DNA of 64,000 bases from Ensifer sp. BR816 (GTDB lineage: Bacteria > Pseudomonadota > Alphaproteobacteria > Rhizobiales > Rhizobiaceae), in the NCBI RefSeq assembly GCF_000378985.1, contig NZ_KB905370.1:434001-498000 (forward strand). Reading direction: 5' to 3'. Every line of letters begins with the position of its first letter. Position 1 is the stretch's first letter. This document shows positions 18,132 through 25,721 of the stretch, piece after piece. The translations under genes and the position numbers were made by a program. Below the pieces are notes generated by a model. It was not told where the DNA came from, made no database searches, and saw only the letters and a list, made by a program, of their open reading frames with translations.

Positions 18132-18545
18132 TTACGCCAGGGGCGGTCCGCGGATGCGCCTACTCTCGTGACGAGAGTCGACTGCGACGTCGGCGCGTGG
18201 GAAAGACAGGGACCGGACGTCTTCATAGATCGGCAAGGTCGCCACTTCGGCCGCAACGATCGCAGATGGATCGCTGCCGAGCATTGGCTTTCCGTCGGCC
18301 CGTTCGCCGATGATGCGCAATTCAGGCAAGGCGACGGCGCGGGAAACCTGGCGGGCGGCGGGGCGGTCGGGCGACCCGCTATCGGGCGCGGAGACATTGC
18401 CGGTCTGCGCTCCCGCGGCGACACGGCTGGAAACGCTTTGGCCGACGGCGATGACCTGCATGGCAAAGGAAGCGCAGAACAGCCACAGCACGGCAAGGAG
18501 CCGGCCGGCCTGCATGTTTCTGCTGCCACCACTCAGAAGGTCCAT
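18132..18545 (-). CDS. Secreted hypothetical protein (137 aa)
   Basis: A 137-residue frame on the same strand as secDF, ending 101 bases before it. Near residues 11-30 there is a basic then hydrophobic stretch (MQAGRLLAVLWLFCASFAM) typical of a signal peptide or anchor, followed by a polar region with a Pro/Ser-rich patch and a LPELRIIGERADGKPML segment. No known domain is recognised and it is not YajC. A start at 18545 has a weak AAAGGGA upstream; Met30 at 18515 is an alternative start that places the signal at the N-terminus. It could be lipid- or membrane-linked; the function is unknown. Confidence 0.5.
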   Translation of the reverse strand: MDLLSGGSRNMQAGRLLAVLWLFCASFAMQVIAVGQSVSSRVAAGAQTGNVSAPDSGSPDRPAARQVSRAVALPELRIIGERADGKPMLGSDPSAIVAAEVATLPIYEDVRSLSFPRADVAVDSRHESRRIRGPPLA

Positions 18546-18704
18546 CGAGGACGCGGTCCCTTTCTCTCGGCGCCTTCGCGCTTGCGAGACATGAAATTTC
18601 AACCCCGAACCGCAGCCTAATAGAAGAACATGGCCGGATTCGAGCAGGCGCCCTTAACACCATCCCGGGCCGGAAAAGTCAAATGCGCGCTGGCCCGACG
18701 GTCA

Positions 18705-20318
18705 TCAGCCGCGGACACCGGCGGTCTTCTCCTGGTGGATCTCGATCAGAGACGGGCCTGGCCGCGAAGCCGCATCCGCCAACGCGCGCGGCAGATTTTC
18801 GATCGTCGCCAAACGTTCGGCGGGCACCCCATAGGCACCCGCAGTCATCAGGAAATCCGGCGCCGAAGGCCTTACGCCTTCCGGGGTGACTCCGGCCTCG
18901 ACCATATAGGACTCGATCTCCCGATAGCCGTCATTGTTCCAGACGAGGAAGATGACCCTGGCCGCGGCGTCGACCGCCGAGCCGATCTCGGCCAGCGAAA
19001 ACTGGAAGCCGCCGTCGCCGACAAGGCAGACGACCGGCCTCGTCCTGTCGGCTACCGCCGCGCCGACCGCCGCCGGAGGCGCGTAGCCAAGCGAACCGTA
19101 GCCGGTGGCGGAATTGAACCAGGCCCGCTGCCGCGGCGCATCGCAATAGAGGTTGCCGGCATAGATTGCCTGGGTCGAGTCGCCGACGATCGTACAGTCC
19201 GGGAGCACCTTGTAGATCAGGTCGATGACCCCGATTTCAGCACGCATCTTCGGCGTCAGCTCCTTCAAGGCCGCCTTGCGCGCCGCTTCGGCCCGCGCGG
19301 CGCCGTCCTTCGCGGCCGTGTGTCCGGGCAGGAGGCCCAGTATGCCCGCCGTTGCCGCCCTTGCCCCGGAGAGGATCGACAGCGCCGCCTGCGGCCCCCG
19401 CGCCAGCTGCGCGGCGTCGATATCGGTGCGGATCAGGTTCTGAAGCGCGGGAAAGCCGCCATCGGCATAGAGGTCGTAATCGGTCTGGCCCATTTCGGTG
19501 CCGAGCGCCAGCACGAGATCGGCATCGCGCAACAGAGCACGAACGGCCTTGAGGCTGGGGCTTGCCGGCACGCGCAGCGGTTGATCGGCGAGCATCCCAC
19601 GGGCATTCACCGTCGTGACCACCGGCGCGCCGATCTGCTCGGCGAGCGCACGGACTTCGGCCTCGGCCGTCAGCGCGCCGCCGCCGCAGAGGATGACGGG
19701 GCGCGCGGCTTCGGCACAGAGGATCGCTGCCCTCTGCAGCGTTTCGCTGTCGGAGCGCGGGCGGGTAGCCGCCGCCGGTTTCATCCCCCTCGCCTCTATA
19801 CGCTCGGCCATCACATCGGTCGGAATCTCGATATGCACGGGCCCGGGCCGGCCGGAAAGCAGCACCGCAAAGGCGCGGTCAACGACCAGCGGCAGGTCGG
19901 CCGGATTGATGAGCGTGTGCGAATAGAGCGCCAGGGTCTTCATCATGCCCTGCTGATCCGGCAATTCGTGCAGCAGGCCGCGGCCATGCCCCAGCGAGTC
20001 GCGCCGGTTGACGCCGGAAATCACCAGCATCGGGATCGAATCCTGCCGCGCCTGCGCCATCGCCGTAATCGTATTGGTGAGGCCTGGCCCGGTGATGACC
20101 AGCGCCACGCCCGGCTTGCCGCTGACGCGCGCATAGCCGTCGGCCATGAAGCCGGCACCTTGCTCATGACGGGGCGTCACATGACGGATCTTCGACGCGG
20201 AAAGCCCGCGATAGAGTTCGACCGTGTGAACGCCTGGAATGCCGAACACGACCTCGACCCCGTTCGCTTCGAGCAGATCGACGAGCACCTCGCCGACGGT
20301 TTTCATTCCGGCGCTCAT
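18705..20318 (-). CDS. ThDP-dependent decarboxylase, AruI-like (2-ketoarginine decarboxylase)
   Basis: A 537-residue thiamine-diphosphate enzyme of the acetolactate synthase/pyruvate oxidase superfamily. The N-terminal Pyr domain has the catalytic Glu in RHEQGAGFMADGYAR, and the C-terminal PP domain has GDGGFQFSLAEI followed by NNDGY, the ThDP/Mg motif. The sequence and especially its partner resemble Pseudomonas AruI, which turns 5-guanidino-2-oxopentanoate into 4-guanidinobutanal in the arginine transaminase pathway. It starts at an ATG that overlaps the stop of the aminotransferase gene (ATGA), so both are co-translated. Other decarboxylase/lyase substrates cannot be excluded; a biosynthetic ALS is unlikely because no small subunit or ilv gene is nearby. 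Confidence 0.72.
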   Translation of the reverse strand: MSAGMKTVGEVLVDLLEANGVEVVFGIPGVHTVELYRGLSASKIRHVTPRHEQGAGFMADGYARVSGKPGVALVITGPGLTNTITAMAQARQDSIPMLVISGVNRRDSLGHGRGLLHELPDQQGMMKTLALYSHTLINPADLPLVVDRAFAVLLSGRPGPVHIEIPTDVMAERIEARGMKPAAATRPRSDSETLQRAAILCAEAARPVILCGGGALTAEAEVRALAEQIGAPVVTTVNARGMLADQPLRVPASPSLKAVRALLRDADLVLALGTEMGQTDYDLYADGGFPALQNLIRTDIDAAQLARGPQAALSILSGARAATAGILGLLPGHTAAKDGAARAEAARKAALKELTPKMRAEIGVIDLIYKVLPDCTIVGDSTQAIYAGNLYCDAPRQRAWFNSATGYGSLGYAPPAAVGAAVADRTRPVVCLVGDGGFQFSLAEIGSAVDAAARVIFLVWNNDGYREIESYMVEAGVTPEGVRPSAPDFLMTAGAYGVPAERLATIENLPRALADAASRPGPSLIEIHQEKTAGVRG

Positions 20319-21505
20319 GCGCGGCGTTCCCTTCGATCCGTGCAGCGTTCGGCGAGAGCGACAATGCGCCGGCACGCCTCGTCGAGCGCCGAATCCGGTA
20401 CGGTCAGGCTCGCCCGGACGAAATCCCGCGCTTGCTCACCGAAGGAGGAGCCCGGCATCACTGCCACGCTTTCCTCCTCAAGCAGCGCCCAGGCAAAAGC
20501 CTCGCCCGAGAGACCCGTTCCGGCGACATCGATCAAGGCGAACATGCCGGCCTCCGGCGGCAGAACGGAGACGCCGGGCGTCCGTGCCAGAGCGGCCGAT
20601 ATCCGGCCGGCGCGGCGCCTGTAAGTCTCGCGCATCTGTCGCGCCGTGTCGATCTCATGCGTCAACGCATAGGCGGTCATGTCGGCAATGAACGGCTGCT
20701 GGCCGAACAGCATCGTTTCCGAAACCGGCAGGAGGCGATGGGTAAACTCTGCCGGACCGACCGCCCAGCCGCTGCGGAAACCGGGAGCGGCATGCGACTT
20801 CGAAATGGACGAGACGACCACGGTGCGCTCGGCCAGTTCCGGATTGTCGAAGGGCGATGCGAAGACGGGATCGAAGACCAGCTCCTCATAGACTTCGTCG
20901 CAGACGATCCAGAGATCGTGGCGGCGCGCGACTTCGCCGATCGCCGCGATCTCGGCTTCCGTCAGTACCGCACCGGTCGGGTTGTGCGGCGTGTTCAAGA
21001 GAAGGACGTGGCAGTCGGGCGTGACCGCCCGTTCCAGGTCTTCCGCCCGCATGTGAAAGCCGTTTTCCGGTTTCAGCGGCACGAGGACGGGATGGGCGCC
21101 GGTTGCGCGGATGACGCCTTCGTAGGTGGCGTAAAGCGGATCGCCGACGAGCACGCCGTCACCCGCTTCGGCAAGACCCAGCATGACGGCGAAGAGCGCC
21201 GTCTGGGTGCCGGGAAAACACAAGACGTTTTCCTCAGTCACATCGGCGCGGCGTCGGCGGTATTTTTCCGAAAGCGCGGCAACGATGGCGGGCTCGCCGC
21301 GGCCGTTCGAATAGCGGTAGCGCCCGGCATCCATGGCGCGCTGGCACTCGTCGAGAAGGGCGCGGTCCGGCGGCAAATCCGGCTCGCCGATGGTGAGCTC
21401 GATCACATCCGCGCCGCTCGCCTTCAACTGCCGCGCCCGGATGTGCAGCGACCATTTGCCGGAACCGAGATCCGCCAGGCGCGAGGTGATCGACGCATAA
21501 CGCAT
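20315..21505 (-). CDS. Class I aminotransferase, AruH-like (arginine:pyruvate transaminase)
   Basis: A 396-residue fold-type I PLP aminotransferase. Key features are the NTPHNPTGA substrate/PLP segment, the VCDEVYEELVF Asp/Tyr region, the Schiff-base Lys in SSISKSHA and the C-terminal Arg region. The sequence aligns well from the first residues (MRYASITSRL) with Pseudomonas AruH, which supports the ATG at 21505 with AGGGAG about 8 bases upstream; an ATG two codons earlier is too close to the ribosome site. Paired by ATGA overlap with the AruI-like decarboxylase it probably starts arginine catabolism to 4-guanidinobutyrate. The gene follows the TetR regulator by 18 bases on the same strand. 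Confidence 0.75.
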   Translation of the reverse strand: MRYASITSRLADLGSGKWSLHIRARQLKASGADVIELTIGEPDLPPDRALLDECQRAMDAGRYRYSNGRGEPAIVAALSEKYRRRRADVTEENVLCFPGTQTALFAVMLGLAEAGDGVLVGDPLYATYEGVIRATGAHPVLVPLKPENGFHMRAEDLERAVTPDCHVLLLNTPHNPTGAVLTEAEIAAIGEVARRHDLWIVCDEVYEELVFDPVFASPFDNPELAERTVVVSSISKSHAAPGFRSGWAVGPAEFTHRLLPVSETMLFGQQPFIADMTAYALTHEIDTARQMRETYRRRAGRISAALARTPGVSVLPPEAGMFALIDVAGTGLSGEAFAWALLEEESVAVMPGSSFGEQARDFVRASLTVPDSALDEACRRIVALAERCTDRRERRA

Positions 21506-21523
21506 GGACATTTCTCCCTTTTC

Positions 21524-22147
21524 TTATTCTTCTATCGGCAGGCCGAGCAGTGCCTCGACGGAAGCCATGGCAATGCTGACCAACTCGCCTTCCCGGAAAA
21601 GGTCGCCGGCAAGGCAGCCTTCCACCCACAGCCCGTCGACGAGACCGTTGATCGCGATTGCGTAGCGGCGGCATTCCTCCGGACTGGCGGGCTTGCCCTT
21701 CGCCGCGAGGAAATCGCTCAACAGATCCTGGAGCGCGTTGCGAAAGGCGAGATAGCCTTCGCGGTGAATCTCGGCGAGCACCGGATCGACCCGCACCTGG
21801 CTGATGAAGGCGGCCCAGAGCGAGACGCTGCGGCTGTCGGCGACCGGTTCGGTCAGGTTGATGGCGATGAAGTCCTTGAGCCGCGTCGTCGGCTCGCCTT
21901 CGACATTTTTCGCCTTCTCCGTGAGCGAAGCGATCACGGCGCGATAGGCCTCCGCGACCATCTGATCCTTCGAATCGAAATAGTGGCGGACGAGCCCGGC
22001 GGTGACCCCGGCGCGAACGGCGATCTGCCGGACCGTCGCGCCCTTCAGGCCGAATTCCGATATGCAGTCGAGCGTCGCCTCGATCAATTCCTGGCGACGT
22101 TCGCCTTCCGGAGCGCGATGAAAGCTGCGGCGATTCATGGCCGCCAC
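21524..22147 (-). CDS. TetR/AcrR-family regulator (BetI-like) of the arginine-type divergon
   Basis: A 207-residue regulator with an N-terminal TetR helix-turn-helix (about residues 15-65, with ATVRQIAVRAGVTAGLVRHYF) and an alpha-helical ligand domain of the BetI C-terminal type. It is the first gene of the leftward unit (regulator, aminotransferase, decarboxylase) and is divergent from the ABC transporter, so it most likely controls both sides from the 259-bp gap. The ligand is unknown; arginine, 2-ketoarginine or a related compound is an inference from context. Although similar to BetI, there are no bet choline genes here, so that symbol is not used. Two Met codons (22147, 22138) could start it. 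Confidence 0.82.
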   Translation of the reverse strand: MAAMNRRSFHRAPEGERRQELIEATLDCISEFGLKGATVRQIAVRAGVTAGLVRHYFDSKDQMVAEAYRAVIASLTEKAKNVEGEPTTRLKDFIAINLTEPVADSRSVSLWAAFISQVRVDPVLAEIHREGYLAFRNALQDLLSDFLAAKGKPASPEECRRYAIAINGLVDGLWVEGCLAGDLFREGELVSIAMASVEALLGLPIEE

Positions 22148-22263
22148 CCGGCCGCAGGGCCATTCCTAGAGATCGTGCGTGTCTGTGAACCGGGCAGGTT
22201 CATGTGGTGCTCCACTGGTGGGGCGGCGATTGGGCGAGGTCCGCGAAAAATCAGCGGCGCAGT

Positions 22264-22295
22264 TATTATACACTTGAATAATAGTGGCACAAGTG
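22264..22295. promoter_or_regulatory. Interleaved inverted repeats, candidate TetR operator
   Basis: TATTAT (22264-22269) pairs with ATAATA (22278-22283), and CACTTG (22271-22276) pairs with CAAGTG (22290-22295). They are the most A/T-rich, symmetric DNA in the gap between the TetR gene and the ABC transporter, which is where an operator for a divergent regulator is expected. Confidence 0.45.
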
Positions 22296-22406
22296 CAACC
22301 ATGCCCCCGTGAAACAGCGTGACAAGCCGAAGATGCTGCACGAAAGAGCGACCAGGGGAACTGTTTTCATGCCTTCAAAAGAAGCTCTGCGAGCCAGGGG
22401 AGCCGC

Positions 22407-23186
22407 GTGTCGATGACGGACGCGGCCCAGGCAATTGCGGTCACTGACCTCCACAAGCGTTTCGGGCCATTGGAAGTTCTGAAGGGCGTATCGCTGACCG
22501 CCCGGCAAGGCGACGTCATCGCCATCATCGGCGGCAGCGGCTCCGGCAAGTCCACCTTTCTGCGCTGCATCAACATGCTGGAACTGCCGTCGGCTGGCCG
22601 CATCAGCGTGCATGGCGAAGAGATCCGGATGAAGTCCGACGGCCGCGGTGGGCTGATGCCCGCCGACCGCAAACAGGTCCAGCGCATCCGCACCCAGCTC
22701 GGCATGGTCTTCCAGAGCTTCAATCTCTGGCAGCACATGACGATCCTCGAAAACGTCATCGAGGCTCCCGTCCACGTGCTTGGCAAATCCAGGGCCGAAG
22801 CGGTCGAAATGGCGGAGAAGCTCTTGCGCCGCGTCGGGCTCCACGAGAAGCGCGACGCCTATCCAGCCTTTCTTTCGGGCGGCCAACAGCAGCGCGCCGC
22901 GATCGCCAGGGCGCTCGCCATTCAACCGCTCGTCATGCTCTTCGACGAGCCGACCTCGGCGCTCGATCCCGAACTCGTCGGCGAAGTGCTGTCCGTGATC
23001 GGCGACCTTGCGCGCGAGAAACGGACGATGCTGCTCGTCACCCACGAGATGAAATTCGCCCGCAACGTCGCCAACCATATCGTCTTCCTGCACAACGGCC
23101 TCATCGAGGAACAGGGACCACCCGAGGCAATCTTCGGCGCGCCGAAATCCGAAAGGCTGAAGAAATTCATCAGTTCAATTCATTGA
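22407..23186 (+). CDS. Polar amino-acid ABC transporter ATP-binding protein (HisP/AotP-like)
   Basis: A 259-residue ABC ATPase with Walker A GGSGSGKST, Q-loop in GMVFQSFNLWQHMT, signature LSGGQQQRAAIARAL, Walker B VMLFDEPTSALDPELV and the H-loop LLVTHEM. The pattern DEPTSALDPELV with FNLW is that of the polar amino-acid uptake (PAAT) group including HisP and ArtP. GTG 22407 has AGGGG 6 bases upstream; ATG 22413 is also possible. First gene of a rightward operon of ATPase, binding protein, two permeases and an M20 hydrolase; it probably imports arginine or a derivative for the AruH/AruI-like enzymes encoded divergently. Confidence 0.92.
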   Translation: MSMTDAAQAIAVTDLHKRFGPLEVLKGVSLTARQGDVIAIIGGSGSGKSTFLRCINMLELPSAGRISVHGEEIRMKSDGRGGLMPADRKQVQRIRTQLGMVFQSFNLWQHMTILENVIEAPVHVLGKSRAEAVEMAEKLLRRVGLHEKRDAYPAFLSGGQQQRAAIARALAIQPLVMLFDEPTSALDPELVGEVLSVIGDLAREKRTMLLVTHEMKFARNVANHIVFLHNGLIEEQGPPEAIFGAPKSERLKKFISSIH

Positions 23187-23222
23187 ATTCCGCAATGCTC
23201 AACAACCAAAAAAGGGAACAGC

Positions 23223-24005
23223 ATGACGAAGACATTGAAGCTCCTGGCGCTCGCCGCCGCCCTGTCGATCACCGCTGCCGCCGCTGCCTCGGCCGAACAG
23301 GTCAAGGTCGGCTTTGCTGCCGAACCCTACCCGCCCTTCACCTCGCCTGACGCGAACGGCAACTGGGAAGGCTGGGAGGTCGAGTTCATGAAGGCGATGT
23401 GCGCCGAGGCTAAGCTCGATTGCGTGATCACCCCCGTCGCCTGGGACGGCATCATCCCGGCGCTGACCTCCAAAAAGATCGACATGATCGTCGGCTCGAT
23501 GTCGATCACCGCGGAGCGCCTGAAGACCATCGACTTCTCCGACAAGTACTACAACACCCCGACCGGCATCATCGGCGCCAAGGGCGAGGACATCAAGCCG
23601 ACGCCGGAAGGGCTCGCGGGCAAGACGCTCGGCGTGCAGGTCTCGACCGTGCATCAAGCCTATGCGGCCAAGCACTTCGCCCCGGCCGGCGTGGAGGTCA
23701 AGGAATACCAGACCCAGGACGAAGCCAACCAAGACCTCGCCGCCGGCCGTCTCGACGCCGTGCAGGCCGATGCGATCGCCCTCGAGGCCTTCCTGAAGAG
23801 CGACCAGGGCAAGGATTGCTGCGACTACAAGGGCGAAGTCGCCGAGGACGTCGACGTTATCGGACCGGGCGTTGGCGTCGGGCTGCGCAAGGACGAGACC
23901 GAACTCAAGGACAAGATCAACGCGGCGATCAATGCGATCCGGAAGAACGGCACCTACGACGCCTTCTCGAAGAAGTATTTCGACTTCGACATTTACGGCG
24001 GCTAA
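23223..24005 (+). CDS. Periplasmic amino-acid-binding protein of the ABC transporter
   Basis: A 260-residue family 3 solute-binding protein. Residues 1-24 form a Sec signal peptide (basic KTLK, alanine-rich core, ASA cleavage site before EQVKV). The mature part has the family segments GFAAEPYPPFTS, GWEVEFMKAMC and MIVGSMSITAERLKTIDFSDKYY, close to lysine/arginine/ornithine-binding proteins. Three Cys residues lie in DCVIT and DCCDYKG. The ligand is inferred from operon context as a basic amino acid or a conjugate; sequence alone does not settle it. Confidence 0.93.
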   Translation: MTKTLKLLALAAALSITAAAAASAEQVKVGFAAEPYPPFTSPDANGNWEGWEVEFMKAMCAEAKLDCVITPVAWDGIIPALTSKKIDMIVGSMSITAERLKTIDFSDKYYNTPTGIIGAKGEDIKPTPEGLAGKTLGVQVSTVHQAYAAKHFAPAGVEVKEYQTQDEANQDLAAGRLDAVQADAIALEAFLKSDQGKDCCDYKGEVAEDVDVIGPGVGVGLRKDETELKDKINAAINAIRKNGTYDAFSKKYFDFDIYGG

Positions 24006-24062
24006 GCCGCAGCCGCCCGGCGGTCCACGGCCGCCGGGTCTTGACCTCGACGAGAGTATCAA

Positions 24063-24788
24063 ATGGCCGCCGATTCCATCATCAACTGGAGCCTGCTCGC
24101 GCTCGGGGCGCCCGGCTGGGGCGGCGTTCTGCTGCAGGGCTTCCTGCATTCGATCGAGATCGCCGTCGGCGGCTATGCGCTCGGACTGCTGCTCGGCGTC
24201 GGCGGCGCCTTCGGCAAGCTCTATGGCGGGCCGGTGGTGCGCGACCTGCTCGAGTGCTATACGACGATTGTCCGGGCGGTGCCCGAACTCGTTCTCATCC
24301 TACTTCTCTACTATGCCGGCACCGACCTTCTGAACCAGTTCCTCGGCGCCATGGGGATCGGCACCGTCGATATCAGCGGCTTGGCAGCCGGCATCTTCGT
24401 CATCGGCGTCGTCCAGGGCGCCTATTCGACCGAGGTGCTGCGCGGCGCCATCAAGGCGGTGCCTGGCGGGCAAATCGAGGCGGCGCGTGCCTACGGCATG
24501 TCGCCGATGAAGGTTCTCAGGCGCATCACGCTCCCCGCGATGCTCCCCTATGCCATACCCGGCCTTGCCAATCTCTGGCTGATCGCCACCAGGGACACGG
24601 CGCTGCTGGCCGTCGTCGGCTTCAGCGAACTGACGCTCGTCACCCGCCAGGCCGCCGGCACCACCAAGGCCTATTTGCTGTTCTTCTGCGCCGCCGGGGC
24701 GCTCTATCTCGCCCTGACGCTCGTCTCGAACCTTTTCATCGGCGTCATCGAGCGGCATGCCCGGCGCGGCTTCGCGGAGCAGCGATGA
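24063..24788 (+). CDS. ABC transporter permease (HisQ/ArtQ-like)
   Basis: A 241-residue inner-membrane permease with five predicted segments and the EAA loop (QIEAARAYGMSPMKVLRRITLP) that contacts the ATPase. The N-terminal membrane part has the RAVPELVLILLLYY motif of the amino-acid permease family. It overlaps the next permease gene by 4 bases (ATGA), so the two subunits are made in equal amounts and presumably form the heterodimeric channel. Confidence 0.92.
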   Translation: MAADSIINWSLLALGAPGWGGVLLQGFLHSIEIAVGGYALGLLLGVGGAFGKLYGGPVVRDLLECYTTIVRAVPELVLILLLYYAGTDLLNQFLGAMGIGTVDISGLAAGIFVIGVVQGAYSTEVLRGAIKAVPGGQIEAARAYGMSPMKVLRRITLPAMLPYAIPGLANLWLIATRDTALLAVVGFSELTLVTRQAAGTTKAYLLFFCAAGALYLALTLVSNLFIGVIERHARRGFAEQR

Positions 24789-25720
24789 CCGACGAAACGA
24801 CCCGCGCGCCCGGTCAGAATGATCTTGGGTTGAAACAACCCAAGATCATTCTGACCGATTCCAGCAGGTTGGAGCGGGATGCGGGCGGAAAACCGCTTCA
24901 CACTTTTCCTCATTCCGCTCTTGCGCTCGTCCCCGGGGATCTTCCCAAGCCGGAGAACCTCCTCAAGCCGCATCGCATCGTCCTGATGCTCGTCTTCGCC
25001 GGCGTCGTCGTCGCAGTCGCCGTCTTCATGCGTTGGGATTGGCTGCCGCGCTACCTGCCGAGGCTCGGCTCCGGCATCCTTGTCAGCCTGGCGATGCTGT
25101 TCAGCACCGCGATCCTGGGCTTTCTGCTCGCCGTTCCGCTCGGGCTCGTCCAGGTGACCGGCCCGTGGTTCCTAAAGCTCCCGGCCCGTCTCTTCTGCAC
25201 CGTCATCCGGGGAACGCCGCTGCTCTTGCAGCTCTGGCTGCTCTATTACGGCCTCGGCTCGCTCTTTCCCCAGTTCCCCTGGATCCGCCATTCCTTCCTC
25301 TGGCCCTATCTGCGCGAGGCGTGGCCCTATGGGGTGGCGGCGCTGACGATTTCCTTCGCGGCCTATGAGGGGGAAGTGATGCGCGGCGCCTTTGCCGGAG
25401 TGCCGCGGGGAGAATTGGAAGCTGCTCGTGCCTACGGCATGGGACGCTGGACGATGTTCCGGCGCATCTGGCTGCCGCGCGCCGTCCATCGGGCGCTGCC
25501 GACGCTCAACGGCGAAACCGTGCTGCAGCTCAAATCGACGCCGCTCGTTGCCACCATTACCGTGGTCGACGTCTATGCAGTGATCTCGAAGGTGCGGCAG
25601 GAAACCTTCCTCACCTACGAGCCGTTGCTGCTACTCGCCCTCATCTACATGTGCCTGACCGGAATCCTGGTCGTCACTTTCCGCTATTTCGAAAACCGCA
25701 TCCCAACCCGTGGTGCCTGA
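24785..25720 (+). CDS. ABC transporter permease (HisM-like) with repeat-derived N-terminal insert
   Basis: A 311-residue permease, longer than the usual 220-240. From about residue 60 it is ordinary: a membrane segment, then RGTPLLLQLWLLYYG and the EAA loop LEAARAYGMGRWTMFRRIWLP. Residues of roughly 10 to 45 are encoded by a 110-bp RIME-like palindromic element that keeps the frame open (see repeat at 24811-24920); they are polar and unrelated to permeases. The normal-looking cytoplasmic tail GDLPKPENLLKPHR follows. The start overlaps the previous gene (ATGA). No good internal start between the element and the first membrane segment was seen, so the insert is probably translated. Confidence 0.88.
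   Translation: MTDETTRAPGQNDLGLKQPKIILTDSSRLERDAGGKPLHTFPHSALALVPGDLPKPENLLKPHRIVLMLVFAGVVVAVAVFMRWDWLPRYLPRLGSGILVSLAMLFSTAILGFLLAVPLGLVQVTGPWFLKLPARLFCTVIRGTPLLLQLWLLYYGLGSLFPQFPWIRHSFLWPYLREAWPYGVAALTISFAAYEGEVMRGAFAGVPRGELEAARAYGMGRWTMFRRIWLPRAVHRALPTLNGETVLQLKSTPLVATITVVDVYAVISKVRQETFLTYEPLLLLALIYMCLTGILVVTFRYFENRIPTRGA
24811..24920. repeat. RIME-like double palindrome inside a permease gene
   Basis: The left half is a perfect inverted repeat with 22-base arms (24811-24832 and 24836-24857) around AAA. The right half is a second palindrome starting GAGCGGGATG (24872-24881) and ending CATTCCGCTC (24911-24920), with an inner GCGG-AAAA-CCGC hairpin. Two adjacent palindromes in about 110 bp, and the wording of the second one, match what I remember of Rhizobium intergenic mosaic elements. 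These are normally intergenic; this one is inside a reading frame. Confidence 0.8.
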
Positions 25721-25721
25721 C

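Noticed and set aside
18705-20318. Biosynthetic acetolactate synthase (ilvB)
   Set aside because: No small subunit or branched-chain genes nearby; ATGA coupling with an AruH-like transaminase fits a 2-ketoarginine decarboxylase better.
21524-22147. Naming the TetR regulator betI
   Set aside because: Similarity to BetI is visible but no choline/betaine genes are present and the neighbours point to amino-acid catabolism.
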